Source: Subtercola sp. Z020
Lineage (GTDB): Bacteria > Actinomycetota > Actinomycetes > Actinomycetales > Microbacteriaceae
Direction: 5' to 3'
DNA length: 64,000 nucleotides
NCBI RefSeq assembly: GCF_002931235.1
Contig: NZ_PSTT01000040.1
Coordinates: 24,303-88,302, forward strand
Shown here piece after piece: positions 42,325 through 55,249 of the stretch. Positions within the stretch are counted from its first letter, which is position 1. Each line of letters opens with the position of its first letter. Position numbers and translations under genes: made by a program. The notes under the pieces are model-generated. The model was given only the letters and a program-made list of their open reading frames with translations, did no database searches and was not told where the DNA came from.

Positions 42325-43115
42325 GCGGCGACGGGGCTGTTCGGCCCGAAGAGTCACCCGCCCGCGAGACCGACCTGCGTGCATCCCGTGCGCGCCGGCT
42401 GAAGTCGTACACGATCCTCGCCGTCATCGTCTGGAGCGCCCTGGTCTTCCTCGCCTGGTCCCAGCCGTGGTTCACCCTCGACGCCCAGGGCCGGTCGAAC
42501 GACATCGTGCGGGTGACGGTGCAGGGGGCAGCGGCTGCGCCCGCTCTCTCGGCCCTCGCCCTCGCCGGGCTGGCGCTGTCGGCCGCCCTCGCGATCGCGG
42601 GGCGCGTGATCCGGGCCATCCTGGGCGTACTCGAACTCGTGCTGGGCGTCTCGATCACGGTCTCGTCACTGTCGGCGCTGGCAGACCCGGTGCAGGCCGG
42701 CCAGTCGGCGATCACTACTGCCACCGGCGTCGCCGGCACGACGTCGATCGGCCAGATCGCGACGACGGCCGGCACCGAGGCCTGGCCGTTCCTCGCGATC
42801 GTCGCCGGGGCGCTCATGGCGCTGACCGGTGTCGCGATCGTGCTGTCGCTCCGCCGCTGGCCCGAGTCGGGTCGCAAGTACCAGCCCGTCACGTTCCGGG
42901 CCGCCGACGGGCGCACCGCCGGGCATCCGGCCGACCTGATCGTGACCGACGACGACCACGACGCCGACGACCACGACGCCGAGGCCGTCGACGCCACGAC
43001 GCGCGACGACATCACCGACGCCGACGACACCACACCCCGCGATGTCGACACCGCACGCAACCGCGCCGTCGACAGCTGGGACAGCCTCACCCGCGGCCAG
43101 GACCCGACGGACTGA
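42321..43115 (+). CDS. Trp operon-associated membrane protein (Trp_oprn_chp family)
   Basis: A 264-residue protein with four predicted membrane segments (about 28-48, 68-95, 98-122 and 150-172 regions). The first carries the family feature VFLAWSQPWF. The cytoplasmic tail (from about 180) is Asp/Thr-rich and probably disordered. It matches the actinobacterial family found between trpE and trpC. The name comes only from this position, and no activity is known. A role in tryptophan or precursor transport has been guessed but is unsupported. ATG overlaps the trpE stop by 4 bases. Confidence 0.88.
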   Translation: MSGDGAVRPEESPARETDLRASRARRLKSYTILAVIVWSALVFLAWSQPWFTLDAQGRSNDIVRVTVQGAAAAPALSALALAGLALSAALAIAGRVIRAILGVLELVLGVSITVSSLSALADPVQAGQSAITTATGVAGTTSIGQIATTAGTEAWPFLAIVAGALMALTGVAIVLSLRRWPESGRKYQPVTFRAADGRTAGHPADLIVTDDDHDADDHDAEAVDATTRDDITDADDTTPRDVDTARNRAVDSWDSLTRGQDPTD

Positions 43116-43126
43116 CGCCCGCCCGG

Positions 43127-43132
43127 TACACT
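43127..43132 (+). promoter_or_regulatory. Possible -10 box before the small membrane protein and trpCBA
   Basis: TACACT lies 12 bases after the preceding stop and 37 before the next ATG. It could provide a second promoter for the trpC-B-A part of the operon. Confidence 0.4.
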
Positions 43133-43168
43133 TGACTTGACCCGCGTACACACTTTTCAAGGAGCAAC

Positions 43169-43399
43169 ATGAGCATCGAGTCAGAAGAACCGGGCCACGG
43201 CAGTTCGACCGCATCGTGGACGGCGGTGGTCATCATGCTGGTCGCCTTCGCGATCGGCACGGCCGCATTCTTCTTCAGCATCGTCTGGCTCGTCTGGGCC
43301 TCAGCAGGCCTCGTGGTCGTCGGTCTTCTCGTCGGCCTGGCGCTGGCGAAGGCGGGCTACGGCGTCGGCGGCACGAAATCCGCGGCGAGGGGTCACTGA
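43169..43399 (+). CDS. Small HGxxPAAW-like (DUF6704) membrane protein
   Basis: A 76-residue protein with the family start motif in variant form (HGSSTASW, residues 10-17) and two membrane segments (about 18-40 and 42-62). It is a conserved companion of the actinobacterial trp operon with no known function. AAGGAG at 43159-43164 lies 4 bases before the ATG, one of the best ribosome sites in the window. trpC follows after 6 bases. Confidence 0.88.
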   Translation: MSIESEEPGHGSSTASWTAVVIMLVAFAIGTAAFFFSIVWLVWASAGLVVVGLLVGLALAKAGYGVGGTKSAARGH

Positions 43400-43405
43400 C
43401 CACCC

Positions 43406-44179
43406 GTGCTCTCCTCTCTCACCGCCGGGGCCGCTGAAGACGCGGCCGCCCGGCTCGAGCTGGTCGGTTTCGCCGAGGTCGAGCAGAAGGCCCTCGCGGC
43501 TCCGCCCGCCCTCGACGCCCTCGCCTTCCTCGCCCCGGCCGAACGCGTCAAGATCATCGCCGAAGTGAAGCGCTCGAGCCCGTCGCGCGGCGCCCTCGCG
43601 GCGATCGCCGACCCGGCCTCGCTCGCGTCGACCTACCAGTCCGCCGGTGCCAGCACCGTCAGCGTGCTCACCGAGGGCCGCAAGTTCAAGGGTTCGCTCC
43701 GCGACCTCGAACTGGTGCGGGATGCCGTGACCATCCCCGTGCTCCGCAAAGACTTCATCACGCTCGACTACCAGGTGTTCGAGGCCAGGGCGGCGGGTGC
43801 CGACCTTGTGCTGCTCATCGTCGCCGCCCTCGACCAGCCGACGCTCGTGCACCTGCACGAACTGATCTCGTCGCTCGGCATGACCCCCCTCGTCGAGACC
43901 CACTCGGCCGACGAGGTCGAGCGGGCTCTCGACATCGGAGCCTCCCTCATCGGCGTCAACGCTCGCAACCTGACGACGTTCGAGCTCGACCGCGACCTGT
44001 TCGGCACCCTCGCCGACCGCATTCCGGCCGGCATCATCCGGGTGGCCGAGTCTGCGGTGAAGACCGCAGCCGACGTCAGCCACTACCGCTCGAGCGGCGC
44101 CGACGTGGTGCTGGTCGGGGAGGCCCTCGTCACCGGCGACCCCGCCCGCACGCTCGAAGAATTCCTGGGAGTCTCATGA
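43406..44179 (+). CDS. trpC: Indole-3-glycerol phosphate synthase
   Basis: TrpC closes the indole ring from CdRP. The 257-residue barrel has [14 protein letters not shown] with the catalytic Lys, [24 protein letters not shown], and [14 protein letters not shown]. No TrpF domain is fused. Neither trpF nor trpD is present in the operon. GTG start. The stop overlaps trpB as ATGA. Confidence 0.96.
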   Translation: MLSSLTAGAAEDAAARLELVGFAEVEQKALAAPPALDALAFLAPAERVKIIAEVKRSSPSRGALAAIADPASLASTYQSAGASTVSVLTEGRKFKGSLRDLELVRDAVTIPVLRKDFITLDYQVFEARAAGADLVLLIVAALDQPTLVHLHELISSLGMTPLVETHSADEVERALDIGASLIGVNARNLTTFELDRDLFGTLADRIPAGIIRVAESAVKTAADVSHYRSSGADVVLVGEALVTGDPARTLEEFLGVS

Positions 44180-45513
44180 CCACGCACCTCCGCGACGAGC
44201 AGGGCCCGTTCTTCGGGGAGTTCGGCGGGCGGTTCATGCCCGAATCGCTGATCGCCGCGCTCGACGAGATCTCGGTCGCCTACGACGAGGCCAAGAACGA
44301 CCCGGCCTTCGCGGCCGAGCTCACCGAGCTGCACAAGACCTACACCGGCCGGCCCTCGATCCTCACCGAGGTGCCCCGGTTCGCGGCGCACGCGGGCGGG
44401 GCCCGGCTGATCCTGAAGCGCGAAGACCTGAACCACACGGGCTCGCACAAGATCAACAACGTGCTGGGCCAGGCGCTGCTCGCGAAGCGTCTCGGCAAGA
44501 CCCGCCTGATCGCCGAGACCGGCGCCGGCCAGCACGGCGTCGCCACGGCGACGGCCGCCGCCCTGATGGGCATGAGCTGCGTCGTCTACATGGGCGAGGT
44601 CGACACCGAACGCCAGGCGCTGAACGTGGCGCGCATGCGTCTGCTCGGCGCCGAGGTCGTTCCGGTCACCACCGGAACGCGCACCCTGAAAGACGCCCTG
44701 AACGAGGCGTTCCGCGACTGGGTCGCCAACGTCGGCGACACGCACTACGTGCTCGGCACGGTCGCGGGGCCGCATCCGTTCCCGGTGATGGTGCGCGACT
44801 TCCACAAGATCATCGGCGAGGAGGCGCGCCAGCAGGTGCTCGACCTCACCGGTGCCCTGCCTGACGCCGTGGTGGCGTGCGTGGGAGGCGGGTCGAACGC
44901 GATCGGCATCTTCCACGCGTTCCTCGACGACCCCGATGTCGCGCTGGTCGGCTACGAGGCCGCGGGCGACGGCGTCGAGACGCTCCGCCACGCTGCGACG
45001 ATCACGATGGGCCGCCCCGGCGTGCTGCACGGCTCGCGCAGCATGATGCTGCAGGATGCCGACGGCCAGACCCTCGACTCGCATTCCATCTCCGCGGGCC
45101 TCGACTACCCCGGCGTCGGGCCGGAGCACGCCTGGTTGGCCTCGATCGGCCGTGCCCAGTACGTGCCGGTGACCGATTCCGAGGCGATGTCGGCCTTCCG
45201 CCTGCTCTGCCAGACCGAGGGCATCATCCCCGCGATCGAGTCGGCGCACGCTCTGGCCGGTGCACTCGCGCTCGGTCAGCAGCTCGGCCCCGACAGCGTC
45301 ATCCTGCTGAACCTCAGCGGCCGCGGCGACAAAGACGTGGAGACGGCGGCGCGATACTTCGGCGTGCTCGACGAGGCGGCGCTGGTCGCGACCGAACTCG
45401 AGGCGAGTGCCCTCGAGCCCGGTGACCTCGCGAGCGAGGCACTCTCTGACGAACTGCGCGCCGGCTCAGACGAGGCTGCGGAGCTGGCTTCGGGCCGAGG
45501 AGTGCAGCTGTGA
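44176..45513 (+). CDS. trpB: Tryptophan synthase beta chain
   Basis: TrpB joins indole and serine with PLP. The 445-residue protein shows [12 protein letters not shown], the PLP Lys in [22 protein letters not shown], and the phosphate-binding GGGSNAIG. It is about 40 residues longer than typical. The extra C-terminus is an acidic Ala/Glu/Ser-rich helix with no known role. It is of the standard TrpB1 type, next to its partner trpA, which it overlaps by 4 bases. Confidence 0.97.
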   Translation: MTTHLRDEQGPFFGEFGGRFMPESLIAALDEISVAYDEAKNDPAFAAELTELHKTYTGRPSILTEVPRFAAHAGGARLILKREDLNHTGSHKINNVLGQALLAKRLGKTRLIAETGAGQHGVATATAAALMGMSCVVYMGEVDTERQALNVARMRLLGAEVVPVTTGTRTLKDALNEAFRDWVANVGDTHYVLGTVAGPHPFPVMVRDFHKIIGEEARQQVLDLTGALPDAVVACVGGGSNAIGIFHAFLDDPDVALVGYEAAGDGVETLRHAATITMGRPGVLHGSRSMMLQDADGQTLDSHSISAGLDYPGVGPEHAWLASIGRAQYVPVTDSEAMSAFRLLCQTEGIIPAIESAHALAGALALGQQLGPDSVILLNLSGRGDKDVETAARYFGVLDEAALVATELEASALEPGDLASEALSDELRAGSDEAAELASGRGVQL

Positions 45514-46325
45514 GCGAGACCGCCGCCGCGGCATCCAGAACCGCGTCACCCGTCGGCACCCGCATCGCGTCGGCCAACGAACAGCGTGCCGGGGCGCTCA
45601 TCGGCTACCTGCCGGTGGGCTTCCCGACCCTCCAGAGCAGCATCGACGCGGCCGTGGCGCTCGTGGAGAACGGCGTCGACATCCTGGAGCTCGGGCTGCC
45701 CTACTCCGATCCCGTGATGGACGGCCCGGTCATCCAGCGGGCGACCCAGACCGCACTCGAGAACGGCTTCCGCCTGCGCGATGCGTTCACCGCCGTCGAG
45801 GCGATCCGCTCGCGGGTGGATGCCCCCACCCTCCTGATGACCTACTGGAACCCTGTCGTGCAGTACGGCGTCGACCGGTTCGCCGACGACCTCGTCTCGG
45901 CCGGGGGAGCGGGTCTCATCACCCCCGACCTCACTGTGGACTCGGGCGCGGACTGGCTCGCGGCCAGCGACCGCACGGGCCTCGACCGCGTCTTCCTCGC
46001 CGCCCCGACCTCGACCGACGAACGCCTGAAGGTCGTCGTCGACAACAGCCGCGGCTTCGTGTACGTGGTGTCGACCATGGGCGTCACCGGGGCGCGGAGC
46101 GACGTCGACGCCTCGGCGCGCACCCTCGTCGACCGGTTGCGCGCGGCCGGCTCCACCAGCGCCTGCGTCGGTATCGGCATCTCCACCGGCGACCAGGTGC
46201 GCGAGGTGCTCGAGTACTCCGACGGTGCGATCGTGGGCTCGGCGCTCGTGCGTGCCCTCGGCGAAGACGGAGTGGCGGGCGCCGCGCGCGTCGCCGCCGG
46301 GCTGGCTGCTGGCACCGCCCGCTGA
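45510..46325 (+). CDS. trpA: Tryptophan synthase alpha chain
   Basis: TrpA splits indole-3-glycerol phosphate and channels indole to TrpB. The 271-residue barrel has the catalytic Glu in [19 protein letters not shown] and Asp in [23 protein letters not shown] and the phosphate site CVGIGIST are also present. The N-terminus has about 15 extra Ala-rich residues. It is the last trp gene. lgt follows 68 bases later behind its own -10 box. Confidence 0.96.
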   Translation: MSETAAAASRTASPVGTRIASANEQRAGALIGYLPVGFPTLQSSIDAAVALVENGVDILELGLPYSDPVMDGPVIQRATQTALENGFRLRDAFTAVEAIRSRVDAPTLLMTYWNPVVQYGVDRFADDLVSAGGAGLITPDLTVDSGADWLAASDRTGLDRVFLAAPTSTDERLKVVVDNSRGFVYVVSTMGVTGARSDVDASARTLVDRLRAAGSTSACVGIGISTGDQVREVLEYSDGAIVGSALVRALGEDGVAGAARVAAGLAAGTAR

Positions 46326-46329
46326 CCCT

Positions 46330-46335
46330 TAGAAT
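46330..46335 (+). promoter_or_regulatory. -10 box proposed for lgt
   Basis: TAGAAT lies 4 bases after the trpA stop, a near-consensus -10 hexamer. Transcription would start near 46342, about 50 bases before the lgt start. The -35 region is not recognisable. Confidence 0.45.
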
Positions 46336-46393
46336 TGGGCTTGCCGTTTGCCCTCTTCGCAATCGCACCCCCGTATGGAAGGTCTACCACCAG

Positions 46394-47431
46394 GTGTTTC
46401 TGCCGCAGAGCATTCCCAGCCCGTCGATCAACTCGCTTGACATCACCGGGTGGATTCGTACGTTGGGCATCGACCTGCCCCCCACCTGGAACCTGAGCAT
46501 CCGCATCTACGCGCTCTGCATCCTGCTGGGCATCATCATCGCGACCATCATGACCTCGCGTCGGCTCACCAAGCGGGGTGCGGAGCCGGGCATCGTTCTC
46601 GACATCATCCTCTGGGCGGTGCCGCTCGGCATCATCGGCTCCCGCGTGTTCCACGTACTGACCCACCCGGGCGACTACTTCTACCCGGGCGCCGACCTCC
46701 TGAAGACGCTCTACATCTGGGAGGGTGGCATCGCCATCTACGGCGGCCTGCTGGGCGGCGCCCTCGGTGCCTACATCGGCTGCCGTCTCACCGGCATCCG
46801 CCTGTGGACGTTCGGTGACGCCCTCGCACCCGGGCTGCTGCTCGCCCAGGCGTTCGGCCGGTTCGGCAACTACTTCAACCAGGAGCTGTTCGGGTACCCG
46901 ACCGACGGCTGGTGGGGACTCGAGATCGCCTCTCCCAACCCGGCCATCCCGGTCGGCCTGGCCCCCGGAACCCTGTTCCAGCCGACCTTCGCCTACGAGG
47001 TCATCTGGGACGTCGTCGGCGTCATCGTGCTGCTGATGCTCTCGAGCCGTCTGAAGCTGCAGTGGGGCAAGGTCTTCGGCGCCTACCTGATCTGGTACGG
47101 CGCGGGCCGCAGTGTCTTCGAGACGATCCGCATCGACCCGAGCGAGATCTTCTTCGGGGTGCGCACCAACGTCTGGGCCTCGTGGATCTCCATCCTCGTC
47201 GGCCTGATCCTGATCGTCGTGCAGACGAAGCGCCACCCGGGTGTCGAACGCGGGCCGTACCGATCGGGCATCGCGTGGGTTCCCGCCAACGCTGAGGTAG
47301 ACTCCAACGACAGGTACACCGACGAAGAACTCAGCAGCGACGATGCTTCTGGCGAGCCGGTGTCGACCTCAGCCACCACGAACCCCCCGCACACCGAGCC
47401 GAAGGCCACAAGCACAGTCGGCAAGAAGTAG
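46394..47431 (+). CDS. lgt: Phosphatidylglycerol--prolipoprotein diacylglyceryl transferase
   Basis: Lgt attaches diacylglycerol to the lipobox cysteine of prolipoproteins. The 345-residue integral membrane protein has about seven hydrophobic segments. Family motifs are [16 protein letters not shown], the signature [20 protein letters not shown] and the later [17 protein letters not shown]. The C-terminal 65 residues are a hydrophilic Ser/Thr/Glu tail. The GTG at 46394 ([10 protein letters not shown]) is preceded by GGAAGG at 46377-46382, 11 bases away. Other starts inside trpA are implausible. Placement after trp genes matches Mycobacterium. Confidence 0.93.
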   Translation: MFLPQSIPSPSINSLDITGWIRTLGIDLPPTWNLSIRIYALCILLGIIIATIMTSRRLTKRGAEPGIVLDIILWAVPLGIIGSRVFHVLTHPGDYFYPGADLLKTLYIWEGGIAIYGGLLGGALGAYIGCRLTGIRLWTFGDALAPGLLLAQAFGRFGNYFNQELFGYPTDGWWGLEIASPNPAIPVGLAPGTLFQPTFAYEVIWDVVGVIVLLMLSSRLKLQWGKVFGAYLIWYGAGRSVFETIRIDPSEIFFGVRTNVWASWISILVGLILIVVQTKRHPGVERGPYRSGIAWVPANAEVDSNDRYTDEELSSDDASGEPVSTSATTNPPHTEPKATSTVGKK

Positions 47432-47547
47432 CACCGCAACAGCAGTCGCACACCACTGCATCCCTTCACCATCGTTTTTCACTCGGGCCGCCGGCGTCCC
47501 AATTCTTCAACAACCCGGTGTCTCACCTGCCGGGGGGATGGATTCCA

Positions 47548-50500
47548 ATGGTTGAGAACAGCACCTCTCCCAGCTTCAGCATGAACCCGCAGGCGCAGGG
47601 CATGTACGACCCTGCGAACGAGAAAGATGCGTGCGGCCTGGCCATGGTCGCGACGCTCCGCGGTACGGCCGGCCACGACATCATCGACACGGCTCTGGAT
47701 GCCCTGCGGCACCTCGAGCACCGGGGAGCCGTCGGCTCCGACGCCGGTACCGGTGACGGTGCCGGCATCCTGACCCAGATCCCCGACGAGTTCCTGCGCG
47801 CCGTCGCAGGGTTCGAGCTTCCCGAGGTCGGGCACTACGCCGTGGGCAACGCCTTCCTGCCGCTCGACCACGACGAGCGCGAGAAGGTCGTCGCCCGCCT
47901 CGCCGAGATCGCCGACGAAGAGGGTCTCACCGTGCTGGGCTGGCGCGATGTTCCGGTGCGCCCCGACGAGCTCGGCCGCCTCGCCCGCGAGGCGATGCCG
48001 GCGATCAGGCAGCTGTTCGTCACCGCGAAGCACCACGATGCCGCGGGCAACACCCCCACGGGCATCCAGCTCGACCGGCTCACCTATCGGCTGCGCAAGC
48101 GCGTCGAGCACGAGCACGAGGTCTACTTCATGTCGCTCTCGGCGCGCACCCTGACCTACAAGGGCATGGTCACGACGCTGCAGCTCGAGCCGTTCTACCC
48201 CGACCTCAGCGACGAGCGCTTCGCCTCGAAGCTCGCTCTGGTGCACTCGCGCTACTCGACGAACACCTTCCCGTCGTGGCCGCTGGCCCAACCGCTCCGC
48301 ATGATGGCGCACAACGGCGAGATCAACACAGTGCAGGGCAACCGAAACTGGATGCGGGCGCGGCAGTCGCAGTTGAAGAGCGAGCTGCTCGGCGACATGC
48401 AGCCGTTGCTGCCCATCGTCACGCCCGGGGCCAGCGACTCCGCCTCGTTCGACGAGGTCGTCGAGCTGCTGACCCTCGCCGGCCGGCCGCTGCCGCACGC
48501 CATCATGATGATGGTGCCCGAGGCGTGGGAGAACAACGCCGACTTCGACCCCGAGCGCCGCGCGTTCTACGAGTTCCACTCCATGCTGATGGAACCGTGG
48601 GACGGTCCCGCCGCCCTCGTGTTCACCGACGGCGACCTGGTGGGCGCCACCCTCGACCGCAACGGGCTCCGCCCCGGCCGCTACCTCATCACCGACGACG
48701 GTCTCGTCGTGCTGGCGAGCGAGATCGGCGTGCTCGATGTCGACCCCGCGAAGGTCGTTCGAAAGGGTCGCCTCCGCCCCGGCAAGATGTTCCTGGTCGA
48801 CACCGAGGCCGGTCGCCTCATCGAAGACGACGAGATAAAAGCCGAGCTCGCGGCATCCGAGCCCTGGGCCGACTGGCTCGAGAAGGGGCGCATCAACCTG
48901 CGCGACCTGCCCGAACGCGAGCACATCGTGCACACCCCCGCCTCGGTCACCCGCCGCCAGCGCACGTTCGGGTTCACCGAGGAGGAGATCCGCATCCTGC
49001 TCACGCCGATGGCGAAGAACGGTGCGGAGCCGCTCGGTGCCATGGGCTCCGACACCCCGATCGCGGTTCTCTCGAAGCGCCCGCGGCTGCTCTTCGACTA
49101 CTTCACCCAGCAGTTCGCGCAGGTGACCAACCCGCCGCTCGACTCGATCCGCGAGGAGGTCGTGACGTCGCTCCGCCTGGGGCTCGGCCCCGAGCGCAAC
49201 CTGCTCGACGCGACGCCCGGCCACACCGGCCAGGTCGTGCTCGACTTCCCGGTGATCGACAACGACGAGCTCGCGAAGATCCAGCACATCGATCCGACGT
49301 CGGGCAGCTCGACGACCACGACCATCCGCGGCCTCTACCGGGTCGAGAACGGCCCGTCGGCGATGGAGGAGCGCATCGCCGAGATGTGCGCTGAGGCCGA
49401 CGAGGCGATCGCGAACGGCGCGAACTTCATCGTTCTCTCCGATCGCGACTCCAACAAGGAGAACGCTCCCGTTCCCTCGCTGCTCATGCTCTCGGGCGTG
49501 CACCACCACCTCATCCGTCGCGAGACGCGCATGAAGGTCGGCATCATCGTCGAGGCCGGTGACGTGCGCGAGGTGCACCATGTCGCCCTGCTGATCGGCT
49601 ACGGGGCATCCGCCATCAACCCGTACCTCGCGATGGAGACGTGCGAGAACCTCGTGCGGAGCGGCATGATCACGGGGATCACCCCGGAAAAGGCCGTCAA
49701 GAACGTCATCAAGGCGCTCGGCAAGGGCGTTCTGAAGATCATGTCGAAGATGGGCATCTCCACCGTCTCGTCGTACGCGGGCGCCCAGGCGTTCGAGGCG
49801 GTCGGGCTCGAGAAGCAGTTCGTCGCGCAGTACTTCACCGGCACCTCCTCGAAGCTCGGCGGTGTCGGCATCAGCGTGATCGCGGCAGAGAGCGCCTCCC
49901 GGCACATGGCCGCGTACCCCGACGACGGCGCCATCACGGTGCACGAGCCGCTCGCGGTCGGCGGCGAGTACCAGTGGCGCCGCGAAGGCCCGCCGCACCT
50001 GTTCAACCCCGACACGGTGTTCCGGCTGCAGCACTCCACGCGGGCCCGGCGCTACGACATCTTCCGCGAGTACACGAAGCTGGTCGACGACCAGGCGGCC
50101 GAGTTGATGACGCTCCGCGGCCTGTTCAAGCTGAAGACGGATGCCCGGCCGGCCATCCCGCTCGACGAGGTCGAGTCGGTGGAGTCGATCGTGAAGCGGT
50201 TCTCCACCGGAGCGATGAGCTACGGCTCGATCTCCGAGGAGGCGCATACCACCCTGGCGGTGGCGATGAACCGCCTCGGCGGCAAGTCCAACACCGGTGA
50301 GGGCGGCGAAGACACCGTACGCCTTCTCGACCCCGAACGCCGCAGCGCCATCAAGCAGGTCGCGTCGGGTCGATTCGGCGTCACGAGTATGTACCTGACG
50401 CACGCCACCGACATCCAGATCAAGATGGCGCAGGGCGCCAAGCCCGGCGAGGGCGGTCAGCTGCCCCCGGCCAAGGTGTACCCCTGGGTGGCGCGCACCC

Positions 50501-52117
50501 GGCATGCGACGGCGGGCGTCGGTCTCATCTCGCCGCCCCCGCACCACGACATCTACTCGATCGAAGACCTCAAGCAGCTGATTTTCGACCTCAAGCGTGC
50601 CAACCCGGAAGCCCGGGTGCACGTGAAGCTCGTCAGCCAGAACGGCATCGGCGCGGTCGCGGCCGGTGTGACGAAGGCCCTGGCCGACGTCGTGCTCGTC
50701 TCCGGCCACGACGGGGGAACGGGTGCCAGCCCGCTCAACTCGCTGAAGCACGCGGGAACCCCGTGGGAGCTCGGCCTCGCCGAGACCCAGCAGACGCTGA
50801 TGCTGAACGGGATGCGCGACCGCGTCGTCGTGCAGGTCGACGGCCAGATGAAGACGGGCCGCGACGTGATCGTCGGCGCTCTGCTCGGCGCCGAGGAGTT
50901 CGGTTTCGCAACCGCACCGCTCGTCGTCTCGGGCTGCGTCATGATGCGGGTCTGCCACCTCGACACCTGCCCCGTGGGCGTCGCGACGCAGAACCCCGAG
51001 CTGCGGGCACGCTTCACGGGCAAGCCGGAATTCGTGGTGAACTTCTTCGAGTTCCTGGCGCAGGAGGTGCGCGAGTACCTCGCCGAACTCGGTTTCCGCT
51101 CGCTCGAAGAGGCCATCGGCCACCACGAGCTGCTGAATGTCGACCACGCTCTGGAGCACTGGAAGGCCGACGGCCTCGACCTCAGCCCGATCCTCGTCGG
51201 CCCGGAGTTCGCCGACGACGAGCCGCGCGTGAACCGGCGCCCGCAGGAGCACGACCTCGACAAGCACTTCGACAACCGTCTCATCCGTGACGCGGCAGAG
51301 GCACTGAAGTTCGGCGAACCCGTCGTCATCAGCCTGCCGATCCGCAACACCGAGCGGGCCGTGGGCACCATGCTCGGGCACGAGGTGACGGTCAGGCACG
51401 GCGAGGCCGGCCTGCCCGACGACACCATCCAGATCACTCTCACGGGCTCGGCGGGCCAGTCGCTCGGCGCCTTCCTGCCGCGCGGCATCACTCTGCGGCT
51501 CGAGGGCGACTCGAACGACTACGTCGGCAAGGGCCTCTCCGGCGGCCGTGTCGTCGTGCGGCCGAACCGGGCGTCGACCTTCGAGGCGTCGCAGAACGTC
51601 ATCGCGGGGAACGTGATCGGCTACGGAGCGACCGGCGGCAGCATGTTCATCCGCGGCATCGTCGGCGAGCGGTTCCTCGTGCGCAACTCGGGGGCGACCG
51701 CCGTCGCCGAGGGCGTGGGCGACCACGCGCTCGAATACATGACCGGAGGCGTCGCGCTCATCCTGGGTGCGACAGGGCGCAACCTCGGCGCGGGCATGTC
51801 GGGCGGCACCGCCTACATCCACCGGCTGCGCCCCGAGTTGGTCAACACCGATTCGCTGAACTCGGGCGAATTGCAGCTGTCGACCCTCGACGAGGCAGAC
51901 GCCGCACTCGTGCGCTCACTGCTCGCCGAGCACGAGTCGGAGACGGGATCGGCCGTCGCATCCGCGATGCTGGCCGACTTCGACGCGACCATTCGTGATT
52001 TCGTGAAAGTGCTGCCGCGTGACTATGCGGCCGTGCTCGCTACGCGCCAGACGGCCGTCGACGAGGGTCTCGACCCCGACGGCGACGTGGTCTGGGAGAG
52101 GATTCTGGAGGTAACCG

Positions 52118-52125
<8 letters not shown>
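47548..52125 (+). CDS. gltB: Glutamate synthase (NADPH) large subunit
   Basis: GltB converts glutamine and 2-oxoglutarate to two glutamates. Residues 1-28 are a propeptide. Cys29 in [15 protein letters not shown] is the glutaminase nucleophile exposed on cleavage. Further features are [19 protein letters not shown] in the amidotransferase domain and the FMN-binding synthase domain with GGEGG-type [11 protein letters not shown]. The 3Fe-4S cysteines are in [15 protein letters not shown], and a C-terminal GXGXG beta-helix ([22 protein letters not shown]) closes the chain. Total 1525 residues, normal. ATG 47548 is preferred with GGGGGGA upstream. GTG 47518 is an in-frame alternative. It overlaps gltD by 8 bases. 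Confidence 0.96.
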
Positions 52126-53575
<1,450 letters not shown>

Positions 53576-53641
53576 GTACCCCAGACTGAACAGAACCACC
53601 CGATGCGCCCCGGCGCAGGAACAATGGAGCAACTCCCTCAC

Positions 53642-55093
53642 ATGAGACGCGCTAAAATCGTCGCCACCCTCGGGCCGGCAACGTCGTCGTACGAAAACAT
53701 CCGCGCGATCATCGATGCCGGTGTCGATGTCTGCCGCATGAACCTCAGCCACGGCTCCTATGACGTGCACGAGGGCATCTACGCCACCGTGCGGAAGGCC
53801 GCCGAAGACTCCGGCCGTGCCGTCGCCGTGCTGGTCGACCTGCAGGGGCCGAAGATCCGCCTCGGCAAGTTCGAAGGCGGCCCCTACTACCTCGAGCAGG
53901 GCGACATCTTCAAGATCACCACCGAAGACGTGGTCGGTACCCGTGAGCTCTCGGGCACCACCTTCAAGGGCCTGCCTCAGGATGTCTCGCCCGGCGACTT
54001 CCTGCTGATCGACGACGGCAAGGTCAAGGTGCGCGTTCTCGAGACCGACGGCGTCGTGGTGACCACCGAGGTGGTCGTCGCCGGCAACGTCTCGAACAAC
54101 AAGGGCATCAACCTGCCCGGTGTCGCAGTGAACGTGCCCGCCCTTTCGGAGAAGGACGAAGCCGACCTGCGCTGGGGCCTCAAGCTCGGTGCCGACATCA
54201 TCGCCCTCTCGTTCGTGCGCGACGCCGCCGACATCTCCCGCGTGCACGAGATCATGGCCGAAGAGGGGCGCCGCATCCCGGTCTGCGCCAAGATCGAGAA
54301 GCCGCAGGCCGTCGACAACCTCGAAGAGATCATCGACGCGTTCGACAGCATCATGGTCGCCCGTGGCGACCTCGGTGTCGAGCTGCCCCTCGAGGCCGTG
54401 CCGATCGTGCAGAAGCGCGCTGTCGAACTCTCCCGCCGCATGGCCAAGCCGGTCATCGTCGCGACGCAGATGCTCGAATCGATGATCTCCTCGCCGATCC
54501 CCACCCGCGCCGAGACCTCGGATGTCGCGAACGCCGTTCTCGACGGCGCCGACGCGGTCATGCTCTCGGGTGAGACCAGCGTGGGGGAGTACCCCGTCAT
54601 CACCGTGCAGACCATGGCCCGCATCGTGGAGTCGACCGAGGTGCACGGGCTCGAGCGCATCCCCGCGCTCGGCACGAAGCCCCGCACGCAGGCCGGCGCC
54701 ATCACGCTCGCCGCCTCAGAGGTCGCTGACTTCGTCGGCGCCAAGTACCTGGTCGTCTTCACGGAGACGGGCGACTCAGTGCGCCGGATGACGCGACTGC
54801 GGTCGAGCATCCCGATCATCGGCCTCACCCCGGAGCCCGGCATCCGAAACCGCATGGCGCTCTCCTGGGGCGTCGAGTCGTACCTCGTCGACCGGGTCAA
54901 GCACACGGACCAGCTCATGGTGCAGGCCGACGACATCCTGCTCGGCGAGAACCTGGCAGCCCTCGGCGAGAAGGTCGTGGTGATCAGCGGATCGCCTCCC
55001 GGAAAGGCCGGCACCACCAACGACATGCGCGTGCACATCGTCGGTGAGGGCCACAACCCGCAGAAGCCCGACCCCGACGAGCTCGACCACTAA
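53642..55093 (+). CDS. pyk: Pyruvate kinase
   Basis: Pyk transfers phosphate from phosphoenolpyruvate to ADP, the last step of glycolysis. The 483-residue protein has RRAKIVATLGPATSS, RMNLSHGSY, LVDLQGPKIRLG, and the signature CAKIEKPQAVDNLEE. MVARGDLGVELPLE and the C-terminal allosteric domain follow. ATG 53642 gives the conserved N-terminus. An in-frame ATG at 53624 with AGGA before it would add six residues. A small hairpin (TGCGCC/GGCGCA, 53604-53617) lies between gltD and pyk and may weaken read-through. Confidence 0.95.
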   Translation: MRRAKIVATLGPATSSYENIRAIIDAGVDVCRMNLSHGSYDVHEGIYATVRKAAEDSGRAVAVLVDLQGPKIRLGKFEGGPYYLEQGDIFKITTEDVVGTRELSGTTFKGLPQDVSPGDFLLIDDGKVKVRVLETDGVVVTTEVVVAGNVSNNKGINLPGVAVNVPALSEKDEADLRWGLKLGADIIALSFVRDAADISRVHEIMAEEGRRIPVCAKIEKPQAVDNLEEIIDAFDSIMVARGDLGVELPLEAVPIVQKRAVELSRRMAKPVIVATQMLESMISSPIPTRAETSDVANAVLDGADAVMLSGETSVGEYPVITVQTMARIVESTEVHGLERIPALGTKPRTQAGAITLAASEVADFVGAKYLVVFTETGDSVRRMTRLRSSIPIIGLTPEPGIRNRMALSWGVESYLVDRVKHTDQLMVQADDILLGENLAALGEKVVVISGSPPGKAGTTNDMRVHIVGEGHNPQKPDPDELDH

Positions 55094-55109
55094 GTTGTCC
55101 CGCTCATGA

Positions 55110-55145
55110 AGAAGCCGTCCCGGGCTGCCGCCCTGGGCGGCTTCT
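55110..55145 (+). terminator. Hairpin after pyk
   Basis: AGAAGCCG pairs with CGGCTTCT, and inner CC/GG and GGG/CCC pairs are interrupted by one mismatch. It begins 16 bases after the pyk stop and is followed by a short CCCTGTTG. The sequence also coincides with the first codons of the broken lipoprotein reading frame, so one of the two readings may be coincidence. Confidence 0.55.
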
Positions 55146-55213
55146 CCCTGTTGTGAGCGCTGGTGCTCGCGGGCTGTGCGGTCGCGTCGTCGACTCCACC
55201 TCTTGTGACGCCG

Positions 55214-55249
55214 GGTGCAGCTGCGACGCACGGTGCGGCTGCGACGCCC
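55214..55249 (+). repeat. 18-bp x 2 repeat inside the broken lipoprotein gene
   Basis: GGTGCAGCTGCGACGCAC is followed directly by GGTGCGGCTGCGACGCCC, with the start of a third copy (GGTGCGGT) after it. The apparent frameshift lies at or just past this repeat, where slippage is plausible. Confidence 0.8.

Noticed and set aside
47479..51822. Very long open frame (about 1447 codons) antisense to gltB
   Set aside because: High-GC coding DNA leaves the opposite frame open. The translation is His/Arg/Asp/Val-rich with no domain, and gltB on the plus strand is unmistakable.
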